Below the pieces are notes generated by a model. The model did not search any database. It was not told the DNA's origin and saw only the letters and a list, made by a program, of their open reading frames with translations. Below are positions 22,101 to 30,540 of a DNA stretch of 64,000 nt, piece after piece. This stretch comes from Prorocentrum cordatum. Taxonomy: Eukaryota > Sar > Dinophyceae > Prorocentrales > Prorocentraceae. The stretch spans positions 841,443 through 905,442 of the forward strand of contig CAUYUJ010015749.1 in NCBI GenBank assembly GCA_963575745.1. The letters run 5' to 3'. Position 1 is the stretch's first letter. Every line of letters starts with the position of its first letter. A program made the position numbers and the translations under genes.

Positions 22101-22303
22101 GCGTGATCGACGACCACGTGGCCGAGCTGGACGGTGACCGCCGTGGCCCGCTCGGGGGCCCCGAGCATGGCGACGAAGGTGCTGCTGCTGGGGCATTGCC
22201 GCGGGCGGCCAGGGCCAGCGCTGACTCCGAGGAGTCGAGGGCGAGCGCGGAGGCCAGGGCAGCCGCCTTCAAGCAGCTCGTCGCGCTGGCGCGGACGTCG
22301 TGA
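15902..22303 (+). CDS. Non-LTR retrotransposon polyprotein: endonuclease, reverse transcriptase, RNase H
   Basis: Residues are numbered from the codon at 15902; convincing sequence starts near residue 60. The endonuclease/exonuclease/phosphatase domain is about 95-325: N100 (FNAKQ), E124 (AQE), D258/N260 (GGDWN), D297 (STIDY), H323. Reverse transcriptase is about 640-905: motif A D743 (ADYSKYYE), motif B region GLPAGDGYAD, motif C YIDD with D836/D837. A CxCx7Hx4C knuckle is at 1183-1198. RNase H is about 1280-1440, with D1288, E1336, D1356 and D1421 or D1427. After residue ~1770 comes an Ala/Asp-rich tandem-repeat tail. All catalytic residues are present and no stop interrupts 2133 codons, so it is the only near-intact element here. 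It copies its own RNA into chromosomal DNA. The first ~60 residues look like a shadow frame; see the ORF1-like segment. Confidence 0.9.
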   Translation: MISAAPPGWSWSRMTSAPSGSSSSAAGSSRLRTGPRRSWTTRSRRSRTASTAEPRQAPWAQARCLGNPPLVSGLLAASAGAKQLHVPAAVTVTHTFETFNAKQGKLTLQKRLRRSTAMVIMAQEIGYGIDDCESLSSWATARGWQSLIVPGLPSRGHLPSAGLAVFAREGIGLRGPTYPGDAPPRRAGSVNETISHGTELVRGRAQHVVVELPSWPPLNVVNVYLHTGEGMSSRNASILMTVGIALAGQRHPGIIGGDWNMDVQVVKDSGFPVHAQLEMVTPRHATCRTAASVSTIDYFGLTTGSMRTLAACKADLTWAVKPHRPVQLQLTAEGTKLRYLTYVGGAKIPAQTVHGPFLEESSWSLERSFAEQALILAKEAPAAVAWRFLSKAWGRWATRAASRLGHLTATEMRASAYARPLQAKWVEREHQVLTEEEVQAIADGWKWLQDCLAGLSTAKAKARTPEGRQVLDNEVQGFLTGDYCGQNLSARLDASARQARQLAQRNFSSEDIMTFSEDIEEDVKFAMQQANKESSKRWKEWCDGACAGGARKLHKVTRVREVQAPTTVNDSENGITGHPHFVVKDMEDTHAALWKAVKEAPQAWIPDRSTLERPSPEELRRASRTFSITTSSSLDGLHPLEGLCDTLLACEALGLFPVQLTWMVMPMLPKAAGGHRLIILYSMAYRVWQRLRKPALRPPQEALRRPYWAAAKNRSAIDSAWILAADAEQNVETGQHTATIIADYSKYYELIPLDEARDKLLRLGMPVAMVKIVYNQWRGPRVIRLHQHHGAQPRHAKFGLPAGDGYADVVIKAHAIEQYDVYVTPHPLVRFASYIDDTSLGINGATKENVILQAVAAGNAFFKVAKKLGARINDKLAVVASSDDIGKEVVRQLKLPTDMNRSRATYLGTDFAGARRRRGTLLRAKQQARHKIYKQRLRKLGRFRHRLPGQQTQRAAKIFRAGARPAATFGVEINGLTDRELHKLRTDFGKFSRPCHGGVSASAKVVLLGDPTVAIAMAPVLQWSRMVWMAVSQPEQAPVPLALLTTWWRRAVEEPGVCSSWGMARGPLQRAALSLARAGWTATSALRRHNHRGDLVFVEQLTPGLLLQMLQQGVQCQHERDLANKLGLGEGKRATFDILAPLASLRSKRYTAHQKFCIMNVARSGVWTKTRAQQRGYYTDGRCPCGAPDSLVHRLLDCTRPEVQQARADAEVPQVFLDELRQHADEPGYIEGMFGYACADVPTMSLGTTSVILDGQGVPVPDEQCQEPEQLAACFLREQDARMEVATDSSCTKPPIKEFQRAGWSLVLLDPRSDRPLATMHGAVPASLPQESAVGEHLAAAFVSQVADRPCTVHADFKGVIHLGNKQKELQLKARTPYACFAHFAQSLDGFTYVQQYAHVKAHRSGDDYAALSDSQRRVTDANIVADLRAKEAAAIHPAPEQEIVEEMQKGVDRISQIAKLIAHVMPIFDKDDQLRWTRRAPTLRRAASTRKATWHQWQDGELGVQCIPCLQMHMPGQPLPLTGCPGAPTFLLDHRRNPNGHKLVAVNQKGTLDTLESDAKDTYRPVFICVKCGAWALQRRKAKLRQPCVAATTKGLEALHNLRRGVGPCKKLKRFIDRTTPLRRLEATSEVHTTFTKVDILSGTDVAAPVAGLESRMAALHQRARERAQFWCDEQEMRNTMFGHAEARGDFQQEAGRGARRGRRAGARLRGAQGAAAAGGPSATASSGQRREAKQGVASSAAADFVEHIEEYAAAGAAGAGALRGSAATLDGSDALDEQVVDPLRDDEHGTQAAVAWEVRGMGTDCFDGSAALDAQVEGAMDDDEHDAEAAAAAEVLGLAMDLDSSSALDDGLLGARGFGAEDAVAGEAGSSLAVIDGSGALDDDIKGALGGAEHDAEAAAAGAASGLSAGVDGSHALDVAPVSALGDTAHGAGAAAAGAASGSAAAGGASDALGGNAAAALGSLGFAERVARLLAAAGAREQQPPGAAAPSLGECDGGSASTAAEGSGRGAEAAAAGAVRRPSATYPPLRHGHAWERVPALGGWPGPWDPRAAPSVRGQGRGHGGVIDDHVAELDGDRRGPLGGPEHGDEGAAAGALPRAARASADSEESRASAEARAAAFKQLVALARTS
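21209..21760 (+). repeat. In-frame tandem repeats in the LINE C-terminal tail
   Basis: Units of 33-37 residues start at DGS(x)ALD motifs whose Asp codons begin at 21215, 21326, 21434, 21533 and 21641 (DNA period 99-111 bp). The unit reads roughly DGSxALDxxVxxAL, then DDEHDAEAAAAG, then a GLxxG linker. A degenerate sixth copy follows, and a further EHGDEGAAAGA-like piece lies near 22160. Periods stay multiples of three, so the frame is kept. Confidence 0.85.
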
Positions 22304-22373
22304 GGCCCGTCGGCAAGTTCGTGCTCCTCATCTGAGGAGGCAGGCCAGGCGGCCGAACCCTGATTCAGGGATC

Positions 22374-22505
22374 GTCATCATCATCATCCTCCTCCTCGTC
22401 CTCCCTCCTCCTCCTCCTCCTCCTCCTCCTCCTCCTCCTCCTCCTCCTCCTCCTCCTCCTCCTCCTCCTCCTCCTCCTCCTCCTCCTCCTCCTCCTCTTC
22501 CTCCT
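22374..22505. repeat. (CAT)n then (CCT)n tract 3' of the LINE
   Basis: About 70 bp after the LINE stop codon comes TCATCATCATCATCC and then a long near-perfect (CCT)n. It mirrors the (CCT)n tract upstream of the element. Confidence 0.9.
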
Positions 22506-23090
22506 TGCCCCATGCATGTCTTCCGGCCCTCTGCTTCTCTCCTCCCTCCGCGCGCCGTTGCAGCAGTTTCGGGGCAGGGGCGCCAGTGGCAGTCCGTGCG
22601 GCGAGGCCTCCGCTGCGCCTCGCTCTCGTCATTGAGTGGGAGGGGGGCGGGCTAACGGGGTCGTCTGCTGGTGATGTCGGACCTCGAGCCCTGCGCTGGC
22701 GAGGCGAGCGCGCGGTCCAGGGCCAGCTCGTGTGGCGTGTGGAAGCCGGATCCACCCTTAAGGGGTCGACGGCAAGGCTCACGGGAGGGCAGCCGCGAGG
22801 GGAAGGGCGGGGGGAACGAGAGGGCAGGAACGAGAGGGCGGGAGGGAAGGGGAGGAAGAGGGGAACGAGGAAGGGGAGGAACGAGGGGGGAAGGCAAGGA
22901 AGGGGAGGAAGGGGAGGAAGGGGGGAAGGGGAGGAAGGGGAGGAAGGGAAGCCGCGAGGGGAAGGGCGGGGGGGGCGAGGGCAAGAAGGCGCAGTGCGGC
23001 AGTGACGAGCCGAGGCAGCCAGTGAGGCGCAGCGGGAAGGCGGCAGCAGCAGGTGAGGAAACCAGCCAGGAAACGAAAGACACCCCGCGC
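22506..23090. other. GC-rich sequence and (GGGAAGG)n purine block
   Basis: 22506-22790 is unassigned GC-rich sequence. 22795-22985 is a purine-rich block of GGGAGG/GGAAGG/GAACGAGAGGG repeats. No gene is recognised. Confidence 0.6.
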
Positions 23091-23091
23091 A

Positions 23092-23612
23092 GGTGCTCGT
23101 GAGATCGGACTGGTAGCTTTCGGGCCATAACTCGGGCCTCACGCGGCCGTTCGGCACAATCTGGGCACCCCCGCAACGCTCTCGGCGAGGCGCAGCCGTT
23201 GAAAGGCACCCCGACGCTGAAAAGCCGTCCAGCCCCGACGAAAACGTTCGAAAACTTCGAACTTCGGAACGTCGAAATTTCCCACCGCGCAGGTGCTCGC
23301 GATGTCGGACCTCGAGCCCCCTATGGGGCCACGACGCGTGTGGTGAGGGGTGCACCGAATCGGGTGCAGGGATTGGGGGGAAGGCGAGGTGAAGCGCGGC
23401 GCTGTCTCTTCAAAGAAAAGGCCCAACACCACGGCATGGTTGGGGAAGGACCGACCCGCGCATGTGCGCGACGCAGACAAACGGGGTCGTCTGCACCGAC
23501 ATTGCCGCGTGAACTGCCCGCGTAAAGCCGCGCGTAAGCCCCCTCGTCTCCAACGTAGCGTGCCGCGCTGGCGTCCCGCCTAAGCCACCGCGTGAGGTCG
23601 CTGTGTGATCTC
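23092..23612. repeat. First partial unit of a ~520 bp tandem array, plus a dispersed repeat
   Basis: 23092-23335 matches the later units (landmarks GTGCTCG-GAT-TCGGAC, CCGTTCGGCACAATCTGGGC, CGAACTTCGGAACGTCGAAA). 23468-23612 (CGACATTGCCGCGTGAACTG ... CTCGTCTCCAACGTAGCGTG) recurs at about 55168-55312 and is a separate dispersed repeat. Confidence 0.75.
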
Positions 23613-23814
23613 TCGGCGGCGAGCGAAGCGGGAAGTGAGAAGGAGAAGGCCTTCTCAGAAGGCGGCGAGGCTTCTCAGAAGCCCTCCGGCCCTCTGAAAA
23701 GATTCTTGTGTCTCCAGGGAAGGTTCCGGCAGCTTCTCGGAATGCTGGGGACCTCCGAGCCTTCGAGAAGGCCCGCCCCTGCTCACTTCACTTCCCCCCC
23801 CCGCTCGCCGCCGA
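23613..23814. mobile_element. Foldback element, family TCGGCGGCGAGCG, copy 1
   Basis: A 202 bp inverted-repeat element with left TCGGCGGCGAGCGAAGCGGG and right CCCGCTCGCCGCCGA. Inner arms carry GAAGGCCTTCTCAGAAGGCG and its inverse (CCTTCGAGAAGGCC). The middle is CTCTGAAAAGATTCTTGTGT. The copy at 24133 is a tandem duplicate; a third copy at 60959 carries an insertion. Confidence 0.8.
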
Positions 23815-24132
23815 AGCTCGTGTGAGACCCCTTTGTTTTCGTCGTCCAGGTGCTCGTGATGTCGGACTGGTGGTTTTCGGGCCACAACTCGCTTGGCCGT
23901 TCGGCACGATCTGGGCACCCCTGCAACGCTCGGCGAGGCGCAGCCGTTGAAAGGCACGCTGAAAAGCCGTCCAGCCCCAACGAAAACGTCCGAAAACATC
24001 GAGCTTCGGAACGTCGAAATTTCCCACCGCGCAGGTGCTCGCGATGTCAGACCTCGAGCCCCGCTTCTGGTGCCTCTGGCGGAGCTCCCTACTGATGGGG
24101 CCACGAAGCGTGTGGTGAGTGGTGCACCGAAA
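23815..24132. repeat. Remainder of ~520 bp tandem unit 1
   Basis: It contains GTGCTCGTGATGTCGGACTG, the GGCCGTTCGGCACGATCTGG block, CGAGGCGCAGCCGTTGAAAG and the CGCGCAGGTGCTCGCGATGT block. All of these recur in the neighbouring units. Confidence 0.8.
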
Positions 24133-24333
24133 CGGGTGGCGTGCGAGGGGGGAGTGAGACGGAGAAGGCCTTCTCAGAAGGCGGCGAGGCTTCTCAGAAG
24201 CCCTCCAGCCCTCTGAAAAGATTCCTGTGTCTCCGAGGAAGGTTCCGACAGCTTCTCGGAATGCTGGGGACCTCCGAGCCTTCGAGAAGGCCCGCCCTTG
24301 CTCACTTCACTTCCCCCCCCGCTCGCCACCGAA
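24133..24333. mobile_element. Foldback element, family TCGGCGGCGAGCG, copy 2
   Basis: This is the duplicate of the 23613-23814 element, with a slightly eroded left end (GGTGGCGTGCGAGGGG) and right end GCTCGCCACCGAA. It lies 520 bp downstream of copy 1, equal to the tandem unit length. It was therefore copied with the array rather than inserted independently. Confidence 0.8.
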
Positions 24334-24530
24334 GCTCGTGTGAGACCCCTTCGTTTTCGTCGTCCAGGTGCTCGTGATGTCGGACAGGTGGTTTTCGGGC
24401 CACAACTCGGGTGGCCGTTCGGCACGATCTGGGCACCACGTCCGAAAGCCTCGAACCTCGGAACTTCGAAGTCCACCACCGCGCAGGTGCTCGTCATGTC
24501 GGACCTCGAGCTCTGCTTCTGGCCGCCCCC
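24334..24530. repeat. Partial third ~520 bp tandem unit
   Basis: It repeats GTGCTCGTGATGTCGGACAG and CCGTTCGGCACGATCTGGGC, then a shortened version of the CGAACCTCGGAACTTCGAAG block and GTGCTCGTCATGTCGGACCT. Internal deletions make this unit shorter. Confidence 0.75.
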
Positions 24531-25695
24531 GCCCGCCTCGGCCGCCGACGCCCGCGCAGCGCTCCGCCGCCTGCGGCCCTGCAGCCGGCGGCGGGCCCTC
24601 GTGGCGGCCAGGAGACCCCCGCGGCCCTGCAGCCAGCTTCGCTGCAGTGTTCCTCCTCATCCTCCTCCTCCTCCTCCTCCTCCTCCTCCCCCTCCTCCTC
24701 CTAATAATCCTCATCATACTACCCAACCCCGAAACCCCTCCTTCCTCACTACTCTCAGCCTACTAATCTCCTTAATACTACTCTCACCTCCTAGTCCTCC
24801 TACTCCATCTCCCTAAGCTTCACTCACCTCCTCCTCTCCTCATCCTATTCCTTCTCCTAGCCTCCTACCTCCCTATCTACTCTCCTCAATCTCTACTCCT
24901 CCTTATTAACCACCTCCTCTCATCACCTAATCCTCGTCCTTAATCCTACATAACTAGTCCTACTCCTCCTACATACATAACTCTACCATACCCTACCTCC
25001 ATCCAGTCGATCAGAACAGGAAGGGAGATAATCTTCATCCTCCTCCTCTCATCTAATCATAATACTACAACTAATACTATCATTCCTTCTCATACCTAAC
25101 ATCCCTCCCCTCTAAACCCCTCCTCCTCCTCACAATCATGCCTACCTCTATCCTCTCCTCACTCCTCCTCCTACTCCCACCTCATCCGCCGTCGTCACTA
25201 ATCACCCCCGACCTCCCTCACTGCCTTGATGCTCCTCCTCTCCTGCCTCTCCCTCCTCCTCCCTACCTCCTCCTCCCTCCCCTCTTCCTCCTCTCCTCCT
25301 CCTCCCTACTCCTGCCTCCTCCTCCTGTGTCCTCCCCTTTCCTCCTCCTCCTCCTCCCCTCCTCTCCTCCTCCTCCCCTCCCTATTCCTTCTCCTCTCCT
25401 CACTCCTCCCATCTCCTCCTCCTCTCCTCCTCCTCATCATCCCTCTCCTCCTCCTCCTCCTCCCCTCTCCTCTACTCCTCGTCCTCCTCCCTCCCTCCCC
25501 TTCTTCTCCTCCTCCTCTCCCTCCCTCCCTCCCTCCCTCCGTCGGATCCGACAGGACGGGATATCATTTCTCCTCTCTCCTTCCTCCTCCTCATCATCCT
25601 CTCTTCTTCCTCCTCCTCCTCCTCCTCCTACTTCTACTCCTCCTCCTGCCCTCCCCCCCCCTCCTCCTCTTCTCCCCTGTCCTCCTCCTCCTACT

Positions 25696-25696
<1 letters not shown>
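24531..25696. repeat. Pyrimidine-rich block with degenerate (CCT)n
   Basis: After ~120 bp of GC-rich sequence, (CCT)n begins at 24655 and decays into C/T/A-rich sequence through 25100. It becomes denser (CCT)n again until 25690. Long Leu/Ser/Pro frames are repeat translations. Confidence 0.88.
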
Positions 25697-26038
<342 letters not shown>

Positions 26039-26108
26039 TTGGCGTGCTTGGCCCAGCTGGGGGCTACCAAGCGAGGCATCTCTTCTTCTGCTTGCTCCGA
26101 CTGTGTAC

Positions 26109-26462
26109 ATGGAACAACCAAACAAGAGGTCGGAAGCACTGGCAAGGGCGGCTCACAACAGAGCGGAAGTGGAGGAGGACGAGGAGGATCTACAGAGGCA
26201 GATGAAGATAAGGAGGGTGGAGAAAGGAAGGAGGCTGCTGGAGAAGATGGGATGGAGAAGTGGTGAGGGCTTAGGAACAAGGCAGAGGGAGGAAGGGCAG
26301 GCACCACAGGAGATTATAGAGGACGAGCACTGGGTATTTGAACGTGCGAAGGGAGCTGGATTCGGGAGTCAGCGATTCACGACCGGTCATGCGGCACCTT
26401 TCTTTCAGACACAGTTGGACAAATGGTTTGTGCCTGTGAGACAGATAAGTGTACGCCGCTAG
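26109..26462 (+). CDS. G-patch domain fragment
   Basis: The first in-frame ATG is 26109. The ~117-residue frame has a charged helical N-terminus (EEDEEDLQRQMKIRRVEKGR) and then LLEKMGWRSGEGLGTR, a good match to the G-patch consensus (G-W-x2-G-x-GLG), followed by EEGQAPQEI and a short C-terminal part. G-patch domains activate DEAH RNA helicases or bind RNA. Here it is only a fragment: it starts just after the (ACT)n tract and its end overlaps the start of a decayed reverse transcriptase. Host-gene exon or captured fragment cannot be decided. Confidence 0.6.
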   Translation: MEQPNKRSEALARAAHNRAEVEEDEEDLQRQMKIRRVEKGRRLLEKMGWRSGEGLGTRQREEGQAPQEIIEDEHWVFERAKGAGFGSQRFTTGHAAPFFQTQLDKWFVPVRQISVRR

Positions 26463-27500
26463 ACACGCTACGGGTGCAGAGCTTCTGCTCCAATAAGAAC
26501 AATGGCAAAGAAGGGATTGCTGGACGGAGACTCATGCACAGCTACTGCTCCTGGGGTCTTGCATGGCATGCTGGGATACATGAAAGGGCGCTAGAGGTTG
26601 AAAGGCCTGACTGGGCCCACGGAGGCCTAAAGCATAGGTCGCGGGAGAGCGCGCCGGTCACCTTACAGTCTGCACAATGGAGTTGCAGGCAAGCTCAACT
26701 ATTATATGTGACGATCAATGTTGACTGTACGAATGCCTTCGCCAGCACACGACGAGAGGTACTTGAGGCCACGGTTGCGCGATGACATGTTTGCATTGGG
26801 GGCAGTTCAGCATCAAGCAATGAGCATTGCAGGGAGCAACGGAAGGGCAGATTTGATCAGTACGACGGGGGCGCAGGCGGGCTTCTGTTTAGCACCGCGG
26901 GACTTCAACGACTGCTACAATCCTGTTGTTGCTGCCTGGCTTGCTGAGGACCCAAACGAAGCAAACACACTGCTCAAGGCTCTCTGCCCTGTGTCGAGAA
27001 GGTACCAGAGTCTGTCGATTTGCACGTTCATGGACGATGTGATGAGACTATATACTTGTGAGGGTGCAGCGGAACTCAATCTTACGATTAAACAATTGGA
27101 GGCAAAACTGATTCCGGGGACTGCGTTTCAACCCATCAAAAAAAGGAGAACACGTTGAGCATGATGGGAAAAGGGTGGCAAAACATTACGAGAAAGGTCA
27201 GAAGCAAAAACAGCAGTGTGGTGGAGGATACGGGTCGAGAGCTACGCGTGCTACGACCGTACTTGCACACAACGGGCAATCTAAAAGGAGAGATCAGGAG
27301 GAGGATAGCAGCTGCTAGAAAAGCTTGAGGATCGCAGGAGTGTTCTGGAAATCCGAGACCCCTCGTGAAGTTCGGAGAATGATTTTCGTTGCCTTCGTGC
27401 AGGGTGCGGCGCTGAGCCGGTTAGTGAGCATGGTACTTGAACCTCGTCTGACCGATGCGCTCGACACGGCTCTGTGCAAAATGTTGCGCAGCTTGGAGCC
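26440..27500 (+). pseudogene. Second LINE-type reverse transcriptase, frameshifted
   Basis: Reverse transcriptase motifs occur in order but in different frames. Motif A is INVDCTNAFASTRREVLEAT (about 26715-26780, frame 2). Motif B is TGAQAGFCLAPRDFNDCYNP and motif C is CTFMDDVMRLYT (about 26860-27060, frame 3). A thumb-like segment GRELRVLRPYLHTTGNLKGE IRRRIAAARKA is at about 27230-27326. Then LSRLVSMVLEPRLTDALDTA LCKMLRSLEP follows in frame 1 to about 27500. At least two frameshifts and stops break it. No endonuclease or RNase H part is seen. It is plus strand, like the element at 16 kb, but its motif C (FMDD versus YIDD) differs, so it belongs to another lineage. Confidence 0.75.
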
Positions 27501-27779
27501 CCGACGTTTTACCCAGGGCCGGCATCCCATCCCGAGCCGATTTGCGACGGCCCCGGGCCCCCAAGAGGCCACACGGCCCAAAACGGCCCGAACCGCTGTT
27601 TGCTTCACGGCCCGAGTCGTTCTTCAACGCGTCCGGCGAGGGCCCCCCTGGGGCCGAAAACGGCCAAGCACCGCCCGTCGCTACGCGTTCGCTCCCCCCT
27701 CCCAGGACGGCACTGCAGTCCGCGGCCGACGCCGCCGCGAGCGCCGAGGACGGGCAGTGGCGAAGCGCGCTGACCTGCC
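27501..27779. other. GC-rich sequence after the RT remnant
   Basis: Open frames exist on both strands but no motif is recognised. It may be more decayed element sequence. Confidence 0.3.
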
Positions 27780-27859
27780 GATGTGTCCACCAAATAATGT
27801 TCTCAGAACCGTGTGTGGTGTGCGCGAAAGGTTCTCAGAACATGTTTGGTTGAGACATC
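27780..27859. repeat. Small 80 bp inverted repeat
   Basis: The left arm 27780-27810 (GATGTGTCCACCAAATAATG-TTCTCAGAACC) and right arm 27830-27859 (GGTTCTCAGAACATGTTTGG-TTGAGACATC) are about 85% inverted matches around a 19 bp loop. It could be a very small MITE or a transcribed hairpin. Confidence 0.65.
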
Positions 27860-27889
27860 CTTGTTTGAAAGAGCGTGTTCTACCGCTGC

Positions 27890-28130
27890 TGGCGGAAAAC
27901 CCGGGGGGGGTCACTGGGGGTTCCCAACCCATCCCCCCCACCCCCCCTCGAAAACTGGAGGGGGGTCATTACTGGTTCGAGCCCATCCCCCTCCCCCAGT
28001 CCATCACATGAAAAGGGGGGGATCACTACCGGTTCGAACCCCCCCCCCCTCGAAAACCAGGGGGGTCACTACCGGTTCGAACCCCTCCCCCCCCCCCTCG
28101 CCGCCGGCAAACGATTCCCGCTCCTCGGGA
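27890..28130 (+). repeat. Left arm of a large inverted array
   Basis: About four ~45-60 bp units of the form GAAAACCAGGGGGGTCACTA-CCGGTTCGAACCCC. The arm closes with CGCCGGCAAACGATTCCCGC before the minisatellite. The same units occur inverted at 29060-29480. Confidence 0.85.
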
Positions 28131-29055
28131 CAGTTGGACAATGGTGGGGATGCTGGGACAGTGGTGGGAACGGCGGTGGTGTGGACAGTGGTGTGGCGAC
28201 AGTGTGGCAGTGGTGCGGACAGTGGTGGGGACGGTAGTGGTGGGGACAGTGGTAAAGGGACAGCGGGACAGTGGTGGGGACAGTGGGACAGTGGTGGGGA
28301 CGGTAGTGGTGGGGACAGTGGTGAAGGCGGTGGTGAGGACAGTGGTGGGAGTGGGGAAAGTGGTTGGGACAGTGGGGACAGTGGGACAATGATGGGGACA
28401 GTGGGGACGGTTGGACAGCACAGTGGGACAGCGGCGGCGACAGTGGGACAGTGGTGGGTACAGCGGGGACAGTGGGACAGCGGTGGGGACCGTGGGGGAA
28501 GTGGGGAGAGTGGGACCGTGGTGGGACAATGGTGGGGAGAGTGAGGACAGTGAGACACTGGTGGGGGCACTGGTGTGGACAGCGGGGACAATGGTGGGAA
28601 CAGTGGGGACAGTGGGACAGTGGTGGGGACGGTGGTGGTGGGGACAGTGGTGTGGGGACATTGGGAATGTGGTGGAAACAGTGGGACAGTGGAGGGTACA
28701 GTGGTGGTGGGGACAGAGGGGAGGGCGGTGGCGAGGACGGCGGTGGGACAATGGGACAGAGGTACAGTGGGGACAGTGGTGGGGACAGTGTGGACAGTGG
28801 TGGGAACAGTGGGACAGCTAAGTGGGACAGCGGCGGGGACAGTGAGACAGTGGGGACAGTGGGACAGTGGTTGGGGCCGTGGAGAAAGTGGGGAGAGTGG
28901 AACCGTGGTGGGAACAGTGGCGGGGACAGTGGGGACATTGCGACAGTGGTGGGGGCACTGGTGGGGACAGTGGGGACGGTGGTGGGAACAGTGGGGACAG
29001 TGGTGGTGAGGACAGTGGTGCTGGGGACAGCAGGGGGGGATGTGGTGCGGACGGT
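28131..29055. repeat. GGGACAGTGG minisatellite
   Basis: About 0.9 kb of short units built from GGGACAGTGGTGGGGACAGT and variants. It is open in several frames (Gly/Thr/Val on plus, Pro/Thr/Ser on minus) because the unit length varies around multiples of three. Not a gene. Confidence 0.93.
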
Positions 29056-29480
29056 GGTAGGGACCAGGGAGTCGTTTGCTGGCGGTGAGCGTGTGGGGGG
29101 GGGAGGGGTTCGAACCGGTAGTGACCCCCCCAGATTTTCTGGAGGGGGGGGGAGGGGAGGGGGGTTCGAACCGGTAGTGACACCCCCCCCGGTTTTCTCG
29201 AGGGGGGGGGGAGGGGTTCGAACCGGTAGTGACACCCCTCTGGTTTTCTGGGGGGGGGGGACCCCACCCGGTTTTCCGGAGCGAGGGGGGGAGGGTTCGA
29301 ACCGGTAGTGACCCCCCCCCGGTTTGCTGGCGGTGAGCGTGGTTCGAACCGGTAGTGTGATCCCCCTCTGGTCTTCTTGGGGGGGGGAGGGGTTCGAACC
29401 GGCAGTGAACCCCCCGGCTTTCCGGAGGGAGGGGGGTTCGGGCCGGTAGTGACCCCCCCCCCCCAGTTTTTCGGAGGGGG
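29056..29480 (-). repeat. Right arm of the large inverted array
   Basis: It starts with GGGAGTCGTTTGCTGGCGGT, the inverse of the left-arm closing sequence. About seven units of GGTTCGAACCGGTAGTGACC then CCGGTTTTCTGG follow. It has more units than the left arm, so the arms have expanded unequally. Confidence 0.85.
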
Positions 29481-30133
29481 GATGGAGGGCGGGGTTAGGG
29501 GAGGGGAGGTGTTTTGCAGGAGGGAAGGGGGGGGGTCCAGCAGGGAGGGGGATTTTCGGAGGGGGGGGAACCCCGGGTTCCGGAGGAAGAGGGGGGGAAT
29601 TTTCCACAGTAAAGCGGCGGTGGGTCACGCTCTCTCCCTTGTTTTAGCACACTGGCTTCGCGTTATACACACATTCCCCAGTCTGTGTTTGCACTGAAAG
29701 GGTCCTAGTGGACATTGAAAGGTTTGGCGAAAGGCCCAGGCCGATTTCGGTAGCCGGTTGGGTTCCGGGTTCCCAGCCCCGGGTTCCCAGGTTCCCGTTT
29801 GCTGGTTCTGGGCCGATTTCGGGATCCCACGATCGAGTTCACCACGATCGATCTATTGTTTCCTCGGGCCCTAGGCGAAACTGCGGCCAGACATGGTACC
29901 AGCCAAATGTTTCAAAACATCCACTGATTGAGATGTTTCTCTGGTGGACTTGCTTTCTGAGAACAGTCTGTATGATTCGAGCACCAGTTACTCCGACGCG
30001 CGGCCTCACGTCTGGGGGAGGGCGCACGGCCACCAGGAGCAAACGCCACCTCGGACGCGGTGGGTTCGCGATGGGTTCGCCGCGGGTTTGCCGTGGTGTC
30101 GGCTTTGTCCGCTTGGGGGCGCGTCGAGAACTC
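29481..30133. other. G-rich run and unassigned sequence
   Basis: 29481-29610 is G-rich spacer with GGGGGGA runs. 29611-30133 is mixed sequence with no recognised gene or repeat. Confidence 0.4.
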
Positions 30134-30342
30134 TGGACGCCCGAAATGGGTACGGAAAGAATGGGCACGATGCCCAACAGCAGTTCCTGTTCATTTTGAA
30201 CAGGACTCGCTGTCCGCGCCGCCGCGGCCTGTGTCCATTCGAGACAGAAGGCCGCCCGCCCAACAGCGGCCGCTGTTGGTTTGGGACCACATTTGTTGTT
30301 GGGCATTGTACCCATTCTTTCAGTACCCATTTCGGGCGTCCA
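30134..30342. mobile_element. MITE-like element with ~50 bp TIRs
   Basis: A 209 bp element. The left end TGGACGCCCGAAATGGGTAC-GGAAAGAATGGGCACGATGC and the right end ...CATTGTACCCATTCTTTCAG-TACCCATTTCGGGCGTCCA are inverted repeats of about 50 bp at >90% identity. The interior contains an AACAGCGGCCGCTGTT palindrome and no open coding frame of note. A target duplication is not evident. Confidence 0.82.
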
Positions 30343-30389
30343 AAACAAACGGCGCGGCGACCATGTCGTGGCAGGCCCATACTCTGACC

Positions 30390-30540
30390 CCCGACGTCAT
30401 GATTTGTTCACAACGTCGACCTCCAGGGGTCTGGACCCCTTCTCTGGGACCTGTTTCTTCATCCTGAGTCGTTTTTGTTGATGCTCCCAGGGCCCGGGAA
30501 GGGCCCCCAGAGGCCAAAGATCGCGAAAAACTTCGCGTCG
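30390..30540 (+). repeat. Dispersed repeat (CCCCCGACGTCATG family), copy 1
   Basis: It carries CCCCCGACGTCATGATTTGT, GACCTCCAGGGGTCTGGACC, TCATCCTGAGTCGTTTTTGT and CCCAGGGCCCGGGAAGGG. Related pieces lie at 43596-43700 (+), 50693-50800 (-), 62867-62990 (+) and 63575-63660 (-). Confidence 0.7.

Noticed and set aside
15526-22196. Long frames antisense or out of frame to the LINE polyprotein
   Set aside because: GC-rich coding sequence leaves other frames open. Only the 15902-22303 frame carries the catalytic motifs.
28069-29628. A 519-codon Pro/Thr/Ser frame on minus resembling a mucin
   Set aside because: It is the GGGACAGTGG minisatellite read backwards and crosses the inverted arms.
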